From contig KV908523.1 in the NCBI GenBank assembly GCA_002005505.1, positions 214,773-278,772 on the forward strand: DNA of 64,000 bases, in the 5' to 3' direction. A model generated the notes under the pieces. It saw nothing but the letters and a program-made list of their open reading frames with translations. It was not told the DNA's origin and searched no databases. The stretch's first letter is position 1, and each line of letters opens with the position of its first letter. The translations under genes were made by a program, and so were the position numbers. This stretch comes from Botryococcus braunii. Taxonomy: Eukaryota > Chlorophyta > Trebouxiophyceae. Of this stretch, positions 35,261-46,728 are shown in pieces.

Positions 35261-35557
35261 TCAATAACTTAATACTGTTGCCTTGTCACCATCTCTTTGA
35301 AGAATGTTGAGATCAACGCCTTCAGATCCCATGCGGAGCTTATAAGGTAAGTACCACTTGTTAGAACTCCCAGCATGGTTCCATTCTGCACGTTGTGGAA
35401 ATTCTTGCAGCGCGTCACGAAACTGAAAATTTGCTGGCAGATTGATATATATCTGATTTCTTTTGTGTACATCCTGGCTTGAATGAAGCAGAAAAGTTTT
35501 TAGGTGGTCGTGACGATTGCGCTCAACCCTGAAGGTAGACGAATTTTTGTCAGACAA
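35261..35557 (-). CDS. Hypothetical 98-aa ORF, U3
   Basis: Open minus-strand frame (HKRNQIYINLPANFQFRDAL, then RAEWNHAGSSNKWYLP) converging on the exon candidate at 35016-35197. U2 keeps the frame with one replacement (E to D) but lacks the start. U1 has lost the region. No family is recognised. Confidence 0.3.
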   Translation of the reverse strand: MSDKNSSTFRVERNRHDHLKTFLLHSSQDVHKRNQIYINLPANFQFRDALQEFPQRAEWNHAGSSNKWYLPYKLRMGSEGVDLNILQRDGDKATVLSY

Positions 35558-36783
35558 AAATTTGATCCATGCTCACCATGTCTCGTATAATACGGTATTT
35601 GCAATTCAGTTATTTTGCAACACAGTTACGATCATCGATCGTATGCATTGGCAACGTACTGTGATTTACAAATTCACTGAAGTATCTGCACTGGCCATGC
35701 AGAACTCTCGGAAGATGAAAATAAGTGCTACATTTGGCTCGACAAAAGATCTAATCGCATCGCGCGACTCCAACACGGGGAACGGTGGTCTGCAAAGAGA
35801 GTATCAGGGAAAACTATCCCAGGCGTTTTCAGAATTAAAAAAACTACAAAACGCAGAAAGGGGGGCAGAAAAATCAGTAAATCATCAAAAAAGAAGAAAA
35901 CAGGGAACAACGGTACGTACCTCCGGATCCGTGTCAGCACTTGGAAACATACATAAGTTCAAGCTCAGATGTTGAAGCATTTGTATAGAAAGGCTATCTT
36001 TGAGACAGCCTCACATTAAATATATACATCTTATACATCTTATATAAATCATACTACATTTACTGAAGTAATCCGAAAATCATGTATACGGTGATGCAGT
36101 AGAACGCACGCGTGTGTGGACATATAGCATGGTATATACCTGCAGTAGAATTTACATAGCCAAGAAATGGTGCAATTGTGTGACAGGTTTAAAGTTACGG
36201 CTCTTTAATGGAATGGTTTTATTAAAAGGGCACGAAGCTACAAGCTTTCCGTGCTACCTTTGATTTCAAAGGTATCATGATGAAGAAAATATTAATTATG
36301 CTTCATTGATAAATGCTTAATTAAGGAAGTGATCACACAATAATATTTACGTGTATGGTAATGAAGTCGAACGCACGTCTGCTTGGGCATACCTGCAGCA
36401 CTAGTGCTTCTTATATAGCTAAAAAATATGCAGTCGTACCACGTATACATACGTATGATCGCACTTCATTATACTTCTATAATACATATTGCTCTGTGAA
36501 TAAATCGTCTTATTTACAAAATCATGATAATCGTCCAACTACGAAGTTGCAAGACTAACAGACCATTGTCTCTAAGGCTTTTACAAAAGAACAAGGCCTT
36601 AGTTGAACTTTGAGCGCACGTAGTGGACCAATTGGTCAGCAGGGTTGCATTGAAATTGTATACATACGTATTGAGTGGATGGATATCAGAAGTATGTCGG
36701 CTTGACATCGTTAACATCAAGCCATTCCTTATCTCATGTACATGCAAACATGATGATGGTGAGTACTCCCCATCATCATCATC

Positions 36784-36825
36784 AATGTATGGTAGGTAGA
36801 CACTAGTGTCTACCTACCATACATT
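36784..36825. repeat. Perfect 42-nt palindrome
   Basis: Same dyad as 20963-21004. Confidence 0.9.
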
Positions 36826-38939
36826 CGGCGGAGTACATGAGCTTCCCAATGACAGAAACGTAAATGCGTTCTTGAAATGTCATACTGCAAGGCTTTAATT
36901 CAGAGTTATGTTTGGATACCCCTAGATCCCCTGCAGTTTCTCCATGTTAAGTTCCAACACCACATTTTCTGGTGTACGTACACCAGAGGACGTGAACATT
37001 TGCATTGTTCCGATATTGATTGCAACCGATTGCATGAAACAAAGCTTTAGGAAACAAAGCTTAAGCGGTTTGTATCGTACCTGATGATGATCTTCTTCGA
37101 AGGGGAATTCCTGGTTTGCAAGAACTTTCTGCGTCTGACGATCCCTGAAATGGCTTGTCTGGCAACTTTAACCTTGTAAACAACCAGGACGCGTCCTGGG
37201 TTTCAATTAACGACTGTGATCATTAAGTATTAAGAGTTAGTCATTTGTCCCATACCCGCATCGTAAGGCTTATAAAACGGGTCAGCAAACTCATCACGAT
37301 TATTAGTTCGTGTCAGGCACGGCGCCGGTGTGCCTGCCATCAGGTATCGACCAGTATCTAATCTGAGGCCAGCTTGGGGTGGGGGTAATTTAAACTCGCA
37401 GGGGATGTAGCAGAGGCACCCCGAGACCAACCGCCTCCCAGCATTGCGGCGCAAGCGGCCAACCCTAGGCAGCAACAACGTGTAGCGACGTCTCCAACTA
37501 ACCCGGTGATTTCTTACGAAGCTGGGGAGCTTCCGGAAGACGAACTTGCAATAGTGTTTGGGGCCCTAACTAGGGCCTCACAAGAATCTAGATCGCAAGA
37601 AGAGGAGGAGAGGGGGGAGGAGGAGGAGGAGGAGGAGGAGGAAGACGTTACACATGGCCATGTGTAACTTTCATTTATAAAAGCAAGTTACATGAGCATA
37701 CAATATGTGTATACATATATATCCATCCCGGTACTTCTGACATGAGCATACAATATGTGTAGTTACGTAACAACGCAAGTAAGAACCCTTATAAGAACCC
37801 TTCCATGATTCGGCCTAGGATGCCATGACCTCCCAATTGACAGTGGCAGGCGGCAAGGAATCTTCTGTATTGAGACGGTCTGTAGTAGGTGTTCATTAGG
37901 GCATGCCATTAAATGCGCACCCTCACGAAGTCCCCACCACAAAGCCAAAACGCTAATTAACTAGAGAGTGAGAAGTCTCGTCCCCAGTTGAGGGAGACAT
38001 CTAAATATGATTAAAATGCAGTCAGGATACAAATCGTGAGGGTAACATGTTTTTCCGATCCATGATGAAATCCATGTAAGATCGCAATGATCCATCATTT
38101 CAAAATTACACAACACAGTACTGCAAACATTTATGGCCCATTGGGTGTTGATCATCCATGCACACTTTCCTTCCGCTCAGGATTGATATGGACCCCTAAT
38201 GATACAATTGTCTATCAATACTGTTATGGCAGACCTGCCATAACACTAGTCTTATGAATAAATCTGATGCACTCGGCACCACCGAGCTTGTTAAGGTAAC
38301 ATAATGGACTCCATACATTTACGGTGATCATCAGGGATCGATCAGTATCTATCCTGAGGTCATGACCAGCTGATCAGCTTGGAGTGCGGGAAATCTTAAC
38401 TCGCAGAAGAAACGCCTCATTTGCAAGAAGGACACACGACATTGCTGCCAACACTGCAGCAGAAGCAGCAAGCACAACTGACCCCCTTGACGAGCTGTCA
38501 TGCACGGAGTACCCCGTGGAAGTACTCCGTGGCCGTATGCATGCTTTTGGTTTGGCACCCTTCTTATGGACAATTGTGCCATTATCCATAGCCCCAGGCA
38601 AGCAAGGATCATAAACTTGTCTCAATTGCTTTAAACCCACATAGTAACGCTTGAAAACAGGTCAGCAGACGCATCACCGGCCTTTGCTCATGATCATGTC
38701 AAACACGCGTGCGTATACGTATACCAGTGTCAGTGTCAACCAGTAATCTATTCTGACGTCAGAGCCCATCGGGTCGACCCATCTTAGAGTGGGGTCATTC
38801 CAACCGCAGGAAATACACCTCAAATGCAGATGCAAGAAAAACACACCGAGCGACATTGCTGCCAACACTACAGCACAAGCATCAAGCACAACTAACCCCA
38901 TGTGAGAATGGTTTGTCGTTGTCGTGTGGTCACTTCAAG

Positions 38940-39122
38940 ATGCTGGCAAAACAAAAAAGGCAGATTAGACTAAGACCAAGATCTTCTAAGACGAACATGT
39001 TTTCCTATAAGGCTGGCGCACTTCCGTTAGAGCCAACTGCGGAAGTGCTTGCAGCTCTTAGGGCCCTAGGGCCTCATGACTCTCCAAATCAGGAGCTTCT
39101 CCAGAGTTTCTTGCTCTATTGA
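38940..39122 (+). CDS. Conserved 60-aa hypothetical ORF, U3 copy
   Basis: Same as the U2 copy at 23114-23296. Confidence 0.35.
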   Translation: MLAKQKRQIRLRPRSSKTNMFSYKAGALPLEPTAEVLAALRALGPHDSPNQELLQSFLLY

Positions 39123-39734
39123 AACTGCTGCGCCGTCCAACATGCTGTACTGGGCGCCACCTTGGACTGCAGCCAGCCGGAACTCCTTTCGGAAGGGTAC
39201 CCTCACATGTATCTCGAGTCAACTGACCTTGCAGTCCTTGGCATCCCAGCCATCAGTCATAGATAAAGTTGTGTACAGCCCAAGAGGATTCTGCAAAAAC
39301 GCCGACCGTTATCTTAAATATTTATCCATTCTTTCGTTCCTTCAAATCAACAGCAAATGTTCACACAATCATTCTCTAAACCCTTTGCCGGCTCAGATAT
39401 TGATAAGGTCACCAATAGCAGTGCTTGGGACAATCTCTAAAACGCAATACAAGCCTCGGCAAGGCCCGTCTAGTCATCCATCATCCGACACTTTTATTCT
39501 TAATATTAATCTTATCCTTATTCTTATTCTTAGTCTTAGTCTTAGTGTTAGCCTTAATTCTTAATCATGTTCTTATGTTCTTATCCATTCGAACTCATTC
39601 ATTCATTTTTTATCTATTTGAATTCATTTAACCTTATCACTGTAATATTACAAATTGTACATTACTAATAATATTACTGTCACTTTAATTTTCCCCTTAA
39701 ATAACATAGTAATAGTAATTAATTATAAGTATCC

Positions 39735-39735
<1 letters not shown>

Positions 39736-39770
<35 letters not shown>
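39736..39770 (+). repeat. (CAA)n tract
   Basis: Short CAA microsatellite, expanded relative to the other U copies. Confidence 0.85.
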
Positions 39771-39772
<2 letters not shown>

Positions 39773-39829
39773 ACATATAATAGATAATAGATAATAAACA
39801 ATGTTATTAATGACGATATTAGAAACAAA

Positions 39830-39897
<68 letters not shown>

Positions 39898-39931
39898 CGA
39901 CGATGACGATGACGACGATGATGATGATGAG
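39830..39931 (+). repeat. (GAT)n/GAC poly-Asp tract, U3
   Basis: Same GAC-interrupted 3' part as U2 but fewer GAT units, so the repeat number changed after duplication. Confidence 0.8.
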
Positions 39932-40044
39932 GATGAGCAAGACGCGGATGGTGATAATAGTAATAACAATTCCATGCCATCAACCAAAGTCACCACCAGC
40001 ATCAACCCTCGTCGTAAAAAAAATTTAGTAATGCGTCATTGCAT

Positions 40045-41789
40045 CTAAAGGTGCCGCGCCCCATGGCAAGCAGCAAAAGAGGATGCGGAGAAGAGCCGGG
40101 ACGATGGGAGCGCACCTAGCCCATAGTGCAAGGTGATGTACAGCGGGTGCCGCCCAAAGCGATGTATCCACATGTGCATGATGGCTAGGGCTCGCTGGGC
40201 GCTAGTGGGCAAGCCCTCCTTGTGCATGTCATTCCATGAGCAGTCCATCGTGTCCTCCTCTCCATCCCAAACGCGCACAGGCTTGGGGCCCTTGCTGCAG
40301 GCCCCGGCCGGGTACACTTCCTTCGGGGGGCCCGGATCTCCGCCAGTGCCTTGCAGGCCATGTACAGAAATCCAATGGATGGCACCAGGCCAGCCTCCAT
40401 GAATGGCTCGACTGCGCATACGACCTCACGACCCTTGCTACACAGATCGCAAAGAAGATTCGTCTCGCCATTTTCGCCCTGAACCCACAGGGCCATCCTT
40501 CCCGTAAACATAGCCTCGAAAGCCACCCCAACTTCCGCGATGGGCTCACCCAACAGGAATCGTTGCTCGACTCTCAATCCGCACATGGTCCAGGGGAGCA
40601 AGCTTGAAAGCTCTGGCCAGTCCTCGCCCTCTTTGATATGGAACATTTTTATATTGAAGGCCCAAGGGTGGGTCGGGTTTACGGGATGCTGTGGAAACGT
40701 TAGCCAACGCAGTAGCGTGTTCACTGCCTTGGCCCCAAAGGCAGCGATGGTCTGTCCTTCCAGCCAGCGCTCCTCGGAGGCACACTGCTCCAGGTACACC
40801 GCGTGGAACACGCTGGAGGTCGCGGCCATTCTTGCAAGTTCCGGGAGGGCGAGCGCTGGGCTCACCAAGACACCTTCTGGACCTCGTTAGGGAGGTCGTC
40901 CCATTGGACCCTGCTGGGAACCCCCTTGCTTGCGGCGGCCCTCCGCTTTGAACGCCAGCCGGATGTCTTGGACCTCTGCCACCAAAAACATACCAGTCCC
41001 CAAATTGAGCATTCTAGACAAGTACAAACTACAAAAGGCCAATGACAACCACAACAACAGACGACCCCCCTTATCAAGGGCATCTGACGGGCGTAGCACT
41101 TCTGCCGCAATCCTCATATCTGAAACTACCACAGCCTGCCCCATCCTCGATATCAATAAATATAGCCACCAAAAATGTGCTGAAATGTGCATCAAGACAT
41201 CACTGGACCAGGTACCATAAACGAATGCCCCATGGCGCATTGCCGACCTAGATCTAGTAACAACAATCAATATCAATAACATGCCATCAGAACGCAACAT
41301 GTTGGGAAAATGCACAACGCCAGAAGCTACCTGCCCTTGAGACAAAGGGCATGCCATTGAGGGTCGTAACATTTCAGCATAAAGGCTGTGAGGTACTTTG
41401 CGGACTCAGGATCACGAGCTACTTGTAACATGTCTGTGGCAACAACAGCTTTCTATGATGGCTGCAGGCACATGCTATGCTGTGAGCGAGGTGCCTCCAC
41501 ACATCTCTGGTCGTGGCTGAGAGAGTTGGCGGGAGGAGACAGAGACAGCATTCGGTATCCAAAACTGAAGGACAACTCCAGGGTTCTGAGACCATCTGTG
41601 AGGGAAGGTGCCATACAGTGAGGATACCTTGGCTGATGCTGCTTCTGCAGCTTCAGTATCCTCCGAGGAAATAGCAGGCCCAGTCCCAGACACCCCTCCA
41701 CGCTCCCTGCACAAGTGCCCAACATACTTCATTGGGCTCCCGTACAGCTGCGGCCAGACTGTAAAGTCAACCATTACCTTGTACTTCAT
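40045..41789 (-). pseudogene. F-box-like gene, U3 copy, broken
   Basis: Two frameshifts: the F-box deletion shared with U2 (near 40872) and a private one near 40310. The U2-specific frameshifts are absent, so those arose after duplication. Upstream exon-like segments with donors GGCAG|GTAGC and AAG|GTATCC are retained. The upstream-most segment has an extra stop relative to U4. Confidence 0.7.
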
Positions 41790-42618
41790 ATGTGTGCATA
41801 TTAAGGTCCCCGACAGTTCTATCTGATTTTCATGCTTAATTACATGAACGCATACATTCTATAATTGGCCGCTCTGCGTCGCAGTCAAGACGAACATTTC
41901 ACGCATTACAATCAGTCGCCATCTTCTTCTTCATGAACGGATCTCTTTGCCACAGTTATATAATCTTCTGCTGATTGCTATAACACAGACAGCTGCTGTT
42001 CCAATCAGAAGTAGGACCAATGGGGGGAGGGTCGGGGGTGGGCACGGGAGATGCGAGGGAGGGAGGAAGGGGCAAGGAGAAATCTCTTTAAGTGACTGAC
42101 TGAAGAAGAGAAATTGGGGATCCGAGCCCTGAGGGTGGAGTCCCGACCCGAGAGTGATGATATGCGCAAGCGAATCGGGACGAATTCTACCTAAAACGAA
42201 GAGGGACGCAATTCACTAAAATAATGCATAACTTGAGGGGAACACAAAATATGCGGGTATTGGAACGCTGGAAACAGATCTGGATCTGGATTCTGGCACG
42301 CTATCACACGGCCGCCACAGCTTCCCTAAGGTGCAACCGGCCATTCGACAGATCTCTTAGCACTTAATGGAATTATGGTTTTGCAAAATGTGACCTTACA
42401 TATATGCGCAGGCTAGATCTGCCAACACTAATTACCACAGGTGATCATCATACACCGCCAAATGGCCACATGTGGTCAAAACCCCTCACCGTTGTTTAAT
42501 TATCGCTTTTGGGCAGCGATAATCCCCTTCATCTTGCATTGCTTGTGTCGTCAAGTTGGACACCCCGCCGCAGCCGGTTGACACGTCCCCGGCCCAAACG
42601 CTTCTATCTCTCTTGCGC

Positions 42619-43428
42619 ATGTTTGACTTAATGTCAGAGTATATTGTCTCCAGCTTGTTTGATGATGCACTTTCCTGTAGACATCCTACTGATATTGCCA
42701 TAGTCAGCATGGATGGAGGACTGCTCTCGTTATCTCTCGTGGTCAGCGACACTGATCAGTGGTGTCGGAGACAACAGGTTATTTGGCAGTACGGTTCACT
42801 TGTACTAACTGGGTTTTCCGACCCTGCAGTGCGTGGACTTGATAGCGGCATATGCAGCGGTTCCCCCCTTTACATCAGTACCATTGTCCGCACTTCGACG
42901 CTTAGGGTACCCCCATGAGGTTGATTGTCAGCGCCCCCATCCTGTTGACATGGATACAGTTTTAGCCCCCGTTAGGCAGGCCAATACCCTCGATGTGCCT
43001 TCCCTCCATGTTCCCCGCGGTTAGCCCCTACGGATCCCCAGCTATGTACTTATGTGCGGTGGTTTGCGCGCCCTACTAAGGCTCAGCGCTCCCGCCTTTT
43101 TTATCTATCTCTTGGTGTTTCCAAGGTTCGGCTCTTTTTCAGGTTTCGTCTTGGTGTTCATGGCCTTCCCATTGATATGGGCCGCCGGCAGCGGCTTCCG
43201 CGTCTTGATCGCATGTGTGATATGTGTGGTTCCGCTGTGGGTGATGAACACCACTTTGTTTTTGACTGTCCCGCTCTTACCCCGGTGCGGGACAGTTACC
43301 CTCAGTTGTTGTGCTAGTCCCTCACGGTCTCTTCGGCAGTTCATTTGGCAAGCTGACTTGCGTGCGGTTGTATCTTTCACCTCGGATGCCTTCCAGGCTC
43401 GTGTAGACTTACGCCGGATGCGGTGACG
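42619..43428 (+). pseudogene. LINE-1, internally deleted (copy 2)
   Basis: Same structure and deletion as 26791-27600, including the [19 protein letters not shown]-terminal motif. Confidence 0.75.
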
Positions 43429-43679
43429 TCTGTGGCTGTCCCTTTCCCCCTTTTTCCCCCCTTTCCCCGTTATGCTTACGCCGTTGCGTGTCTAGTCTTT
43501 GTATGGCTACCTCGTGTGGCCCGCTTTTCTTTATTTCGGCTAGCGTGTGTGTTGTGGACATCTTATCATGCCCTCGTGGCTGGACAGATGTAACTCCTTC
43601 CTTTCTTCTTCGTTACAAAAGTGGAGTGAAAAAAACCAGCCCAATGTTCAGGGACCCAAACCCCAATGTTTCAAGCCAT

Positions 43680-45265
43680 GAGTCACACCCGGCGAGCGGC
43701 CAGCTGGCGACCCACAGCCGCCGCAATGATGAAACTGACCCAACGAATGACAAAATATCCCTCCACACCTTCTTGAGCAATGATGGCTTGGTTCAAAAGC
43801 CCCTGGAGCCTCCACACCTTCTTGAGCAATGATGGCTTGGTTCAAAAGCCCTGGAGCAACAAGGCCAGCGCATCAGCATGCAACCCTCCAAATGTTTCAA
43901 AAGCAAAGGCTTGGAAAGCCACAGGCGGCTGCTGACGCGACAACAAGACAGCATAGCGGGTCTGCTTGTCTTGGGCAGCGCGCGCGGCGGCCCCACCCGG
44001 CACGAAGTGTAGCAAGTTGGCAACTGTGAGTGGGGAAGAGCCAACGATGTCGATATAAAGGTCACGCCCCTCCTCCCACGCATGGAGGCGGAGGTCTGCG
44101 CGACGGCTCTCCTGGCCAGAGACAAGGGTGGGAAAGGCGGGTTCCCGGGTGACACGCTGACGAGCTCAGGTAAGGACAGCGTCCAGGCCGTTACGAACGG
44201 AGTAATGTCGGCCAACAATGGCAACATCCCCCCCTGAGGTGCAGTGGACCGCGTGGTCGCCCCAGACATCCAACTCCCTCAAGCAGCACGGGCATTTGAA
44301 GCCAGGCTGGAAAATGGGTATCAAGAGCTGGTATTGAAGGCGGCAGCGGAACGACTCAGGGGGCATGGTCTGCTGCAAATGGGGAACTGGGAGAGCCAGC
44401 AGCCAATCAGACGCTCCCGGCTGTGTAAGAGATTGGAGCACAGCACGGTCGCGATCCTAGCGAGCAGGGTCATCAAGAACCTCCCGGTATGCACGTTGAG
44501 ACAAGGGTGTGGACAGCCGGGCCTGCACTTTGCTGCGGACAAAATCCGGATCCTCGAAGAGCGCCGCATCGGGAAATCAGGAACAAGGACGCAGTAGTCA
44601 GCCTTGGCAGCTAGGGCAGCGGGGACAAGAGGTGCAGTGGATGTTTCTAGACGGTGGTCCTGAACGGGGGCGGTCTGCGTGACGGAGGCGAGATAGGCAC
44701 AAGGCAGAAAGGAAGTGGCCTTAGTGACCCCTAGACCCCCCTGGGCAATAGGCAAGCCAGCCAAGGTCTGCTGCAAAGGGCCAAAACCACCACCTCCAGC
44801 TGTGAAAACGGATTGGAGGATCTGGGTTTGGAGCATATCAAAAGTCACCAAAGCTTGCTCAGCTGCAGCTGGCGGCATGGTCCGAGCTGTGAAAACCACC
44901 TTGCAGGGCCCAAGGCAACTGCGAAGCAAACCTTCCTTCTCGAAAGGTACGGGGTTTACATTGTGGCCACGTCTAGGGCCTACAGTCAAGCACCACGACT
45001 CCCAACCAAACTTCGACACACAGGTTCGATTCCACGACGTCGACAGTAAACCTGACAGTAATCCTCTGATGGAATTATCGCACCCTTGCTGGCCACAGGA
45101 AAACATGGCATAATCCATGGCGGGGACAACCGATGTCAGGCTGGACTCACCCATACTGCACATACGATCCCGGGGGAAGCCCTTGTACGAAATACTAACA
45201 CAGTACTCAATATGCAAACACTTAAGCGTGTTTTTATATCTTAGGTTCCAGGGTTTAGGGTTCAT
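43680..45265 (-). pseudogene. LINE-2 3' end (copy 2)
   Basis: Same as 27856-29344. Here one frame is open from 45265 to 44321 because an indel joins upstream sequence to the thumb-like region, but other frames are broken. It carries a private tandem duplication of about 48 bp (43762-43857) and other small indels. Confidence 0.7.
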
Positions 45266-45289
45266 ATCTTAGTGTTTAGGGAAACCCTA
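45251..45289 (+). repeat. Short telomere-like TTTAGGG motifs
   Basis: GGGTTTAGGG plus GTTTAGGGAAACCC within 40 bp. TTTAGGG is the plant-type telomere unit. There are too few units for a telomere array. Confidence 0.5.
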
Positions 45290-45454
45290 CCCTGCTCCTC
45301 GCTCATGTATCTTATGAGATACAATGCCCTAACTAATTATCTAGGGCAATGTATGTAGATACAATAAGTGGATAACTCGACCCCCAACATGTACCTCTGC
45401 ATAGAGCCCCAGACTTCATCTCCCTCTGAAGCCTGTCTAGATACTTTCGTAATT

Positions 45455-45718
45455 ACGCAAGTAAGAACCCTTATCAGAACCCTTCCATGACTCGGCCTAG
45501 GATGTCATTACCTCCCAATTGACACTGGCAGGCAACAAGGGATCTCCTGTATTGAGAGGGTCTGTACTATGTGTTCATTAGGGCATGCCATTAAATGCGT
45601 ACCCTCACGAAGTCCCCACCATAAAGCCAAAACTCTATTGAAATAGAGAGTGAAAAGCCTCGTACCCAGCTGAGGGACACTTTTAAAAAAGGTTAATATT
45701 CAGTCAAGATACAAAGCG
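45455..45718 (+). repeat. U4 left fragment
   Basis: Matches U1 2896-3150, U2 and the stub 29581-29843. It ends at AAGCG, the target duplication of the chromovirus. Confidence 0.85.
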
Positions 45719-45760
45719 TGTAGTATAGCTTAGCGGAAGAGGTTTAGGAATCAGACAATT
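45719..45760 (+). other. 42-bp asymmetric tail, half-tRNA-like
   Basis: The tail lies between the target duplication and the left LTR. It contains TAGCTTAGCGG, a full match to the tRNA A-box/D-arm pattern TRGCNNAGYGG, placed as in a tRNA 5' half. Its last 9 bases, CAGACAATT, are the only part also present beside the other LTR, at the primer-site position (51781-51789). It may be a copied tRNA primer or a longer LTR end deleted from the other side. Confidence 0.55.
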
Positions 45761-45973
45761 TGTGGTGTGCTTGGAAAGAGTGTTACATGATTGATTCGCA
45801 AGCCCACTCTTAAACCCAGGGTGGGTTGAATTATACTGTACTGCCTCAGACGCGTAGTCGGGCAACCGAGCGAACTACCTGAGCGAGGTTGTACTGCGAA
45901 CCCAGATCACATGGCAAGTCAATGAGCAATGCCAAGGACCATACTAGAGCATTATACCCTAGGAAATGCTACA
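45761..45973 (-). repeat. Chromovirus 3' LTR
   Basis: 213 bp, TG...CA ends (minus strand TGTAGCATTTCC ... CACACCACA). Two substitutions against 51790-52002. Confidence 0.92.
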
Positions 45974-46728
45974 TGCCCTCCCCCTTGGCATAAGCTATGA
46001 GATGGTGTTTATGGCAATGGAGCCACAAACGTAAGACAGGGGTATCACGAACCCTGCTTACTGTAACTATAGATAATCACACCTCCTATAGTTATCAAAC
46101 CAGCAAGTCAGAGGATGAAGTCCACAAAGCAATTTAGCACGACACAGACGAGGGACTCATCTGCTCAATGCTCGAATACCTTAACATTCTAAGGACTATC
46201 GTCTGCAAGGCGGATCCTCTAACTTAGGGGACGAACTCTCTAGACAGCACTCACACCAGTGATGAAACAATTAGGTTGAGTCATTAGACTAGCACTTGTC
46301 CGAACCTTAGGTCCAGTTACCCTGCACTGCAGTGTAACCTTCGCTTGAGGTGGCTTTCCAGCACAGGCATAAGGCATATTGTCTAGAGCAGCAAGCCATA
46401 CACAGCTAACTACCATATAGTGTATCTCATGGGTAAGATACTAAAGCAAGTCATGCAGACACGGAACTACAATTTGCAGCTACACTGCCACAGCAAGTGC
46501 ATCACAAAATGGAGCCGTGGGTCAAGGAAACATAACCCATGCAAAGCATATGAACAAGAGACATGCATGCAAGTCCCAATTCATGATCCCTCTCCCTCCC
46601 AGACCCTTCCACCCTCCCTCCCTCTCAGATCCAAGCTGGCTAGCGAAGTCCAAGGGTCATCAGCCGCAAATGGCTGGAAAAGTCTCAAGGCCGCAAGTGG
46701 CTCAACAAGGGATGCCCGCAAGTGGGAC
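45974..46728 (-). other. Chromovirus 3' untranslated region with polypurine tract
   Basis: About 755 bp without a supported gene lies between the pol stop and the 3' LTR. On the minus strand the bases next to the LTR read AAGGGGGAGGGCA, a good plus-strand primer tract. Degenerate CGCAAGTGG repeats are present at about 46665-46730. Confidence 0.65.

Noticed and set aside
45719..45760. A genuine tRNA gene at the chromovirus edge
   Set aside because: Only a 5' half is present, the stems pair imperfectly, and the empty site shows no tRNA at the locus before insertion.
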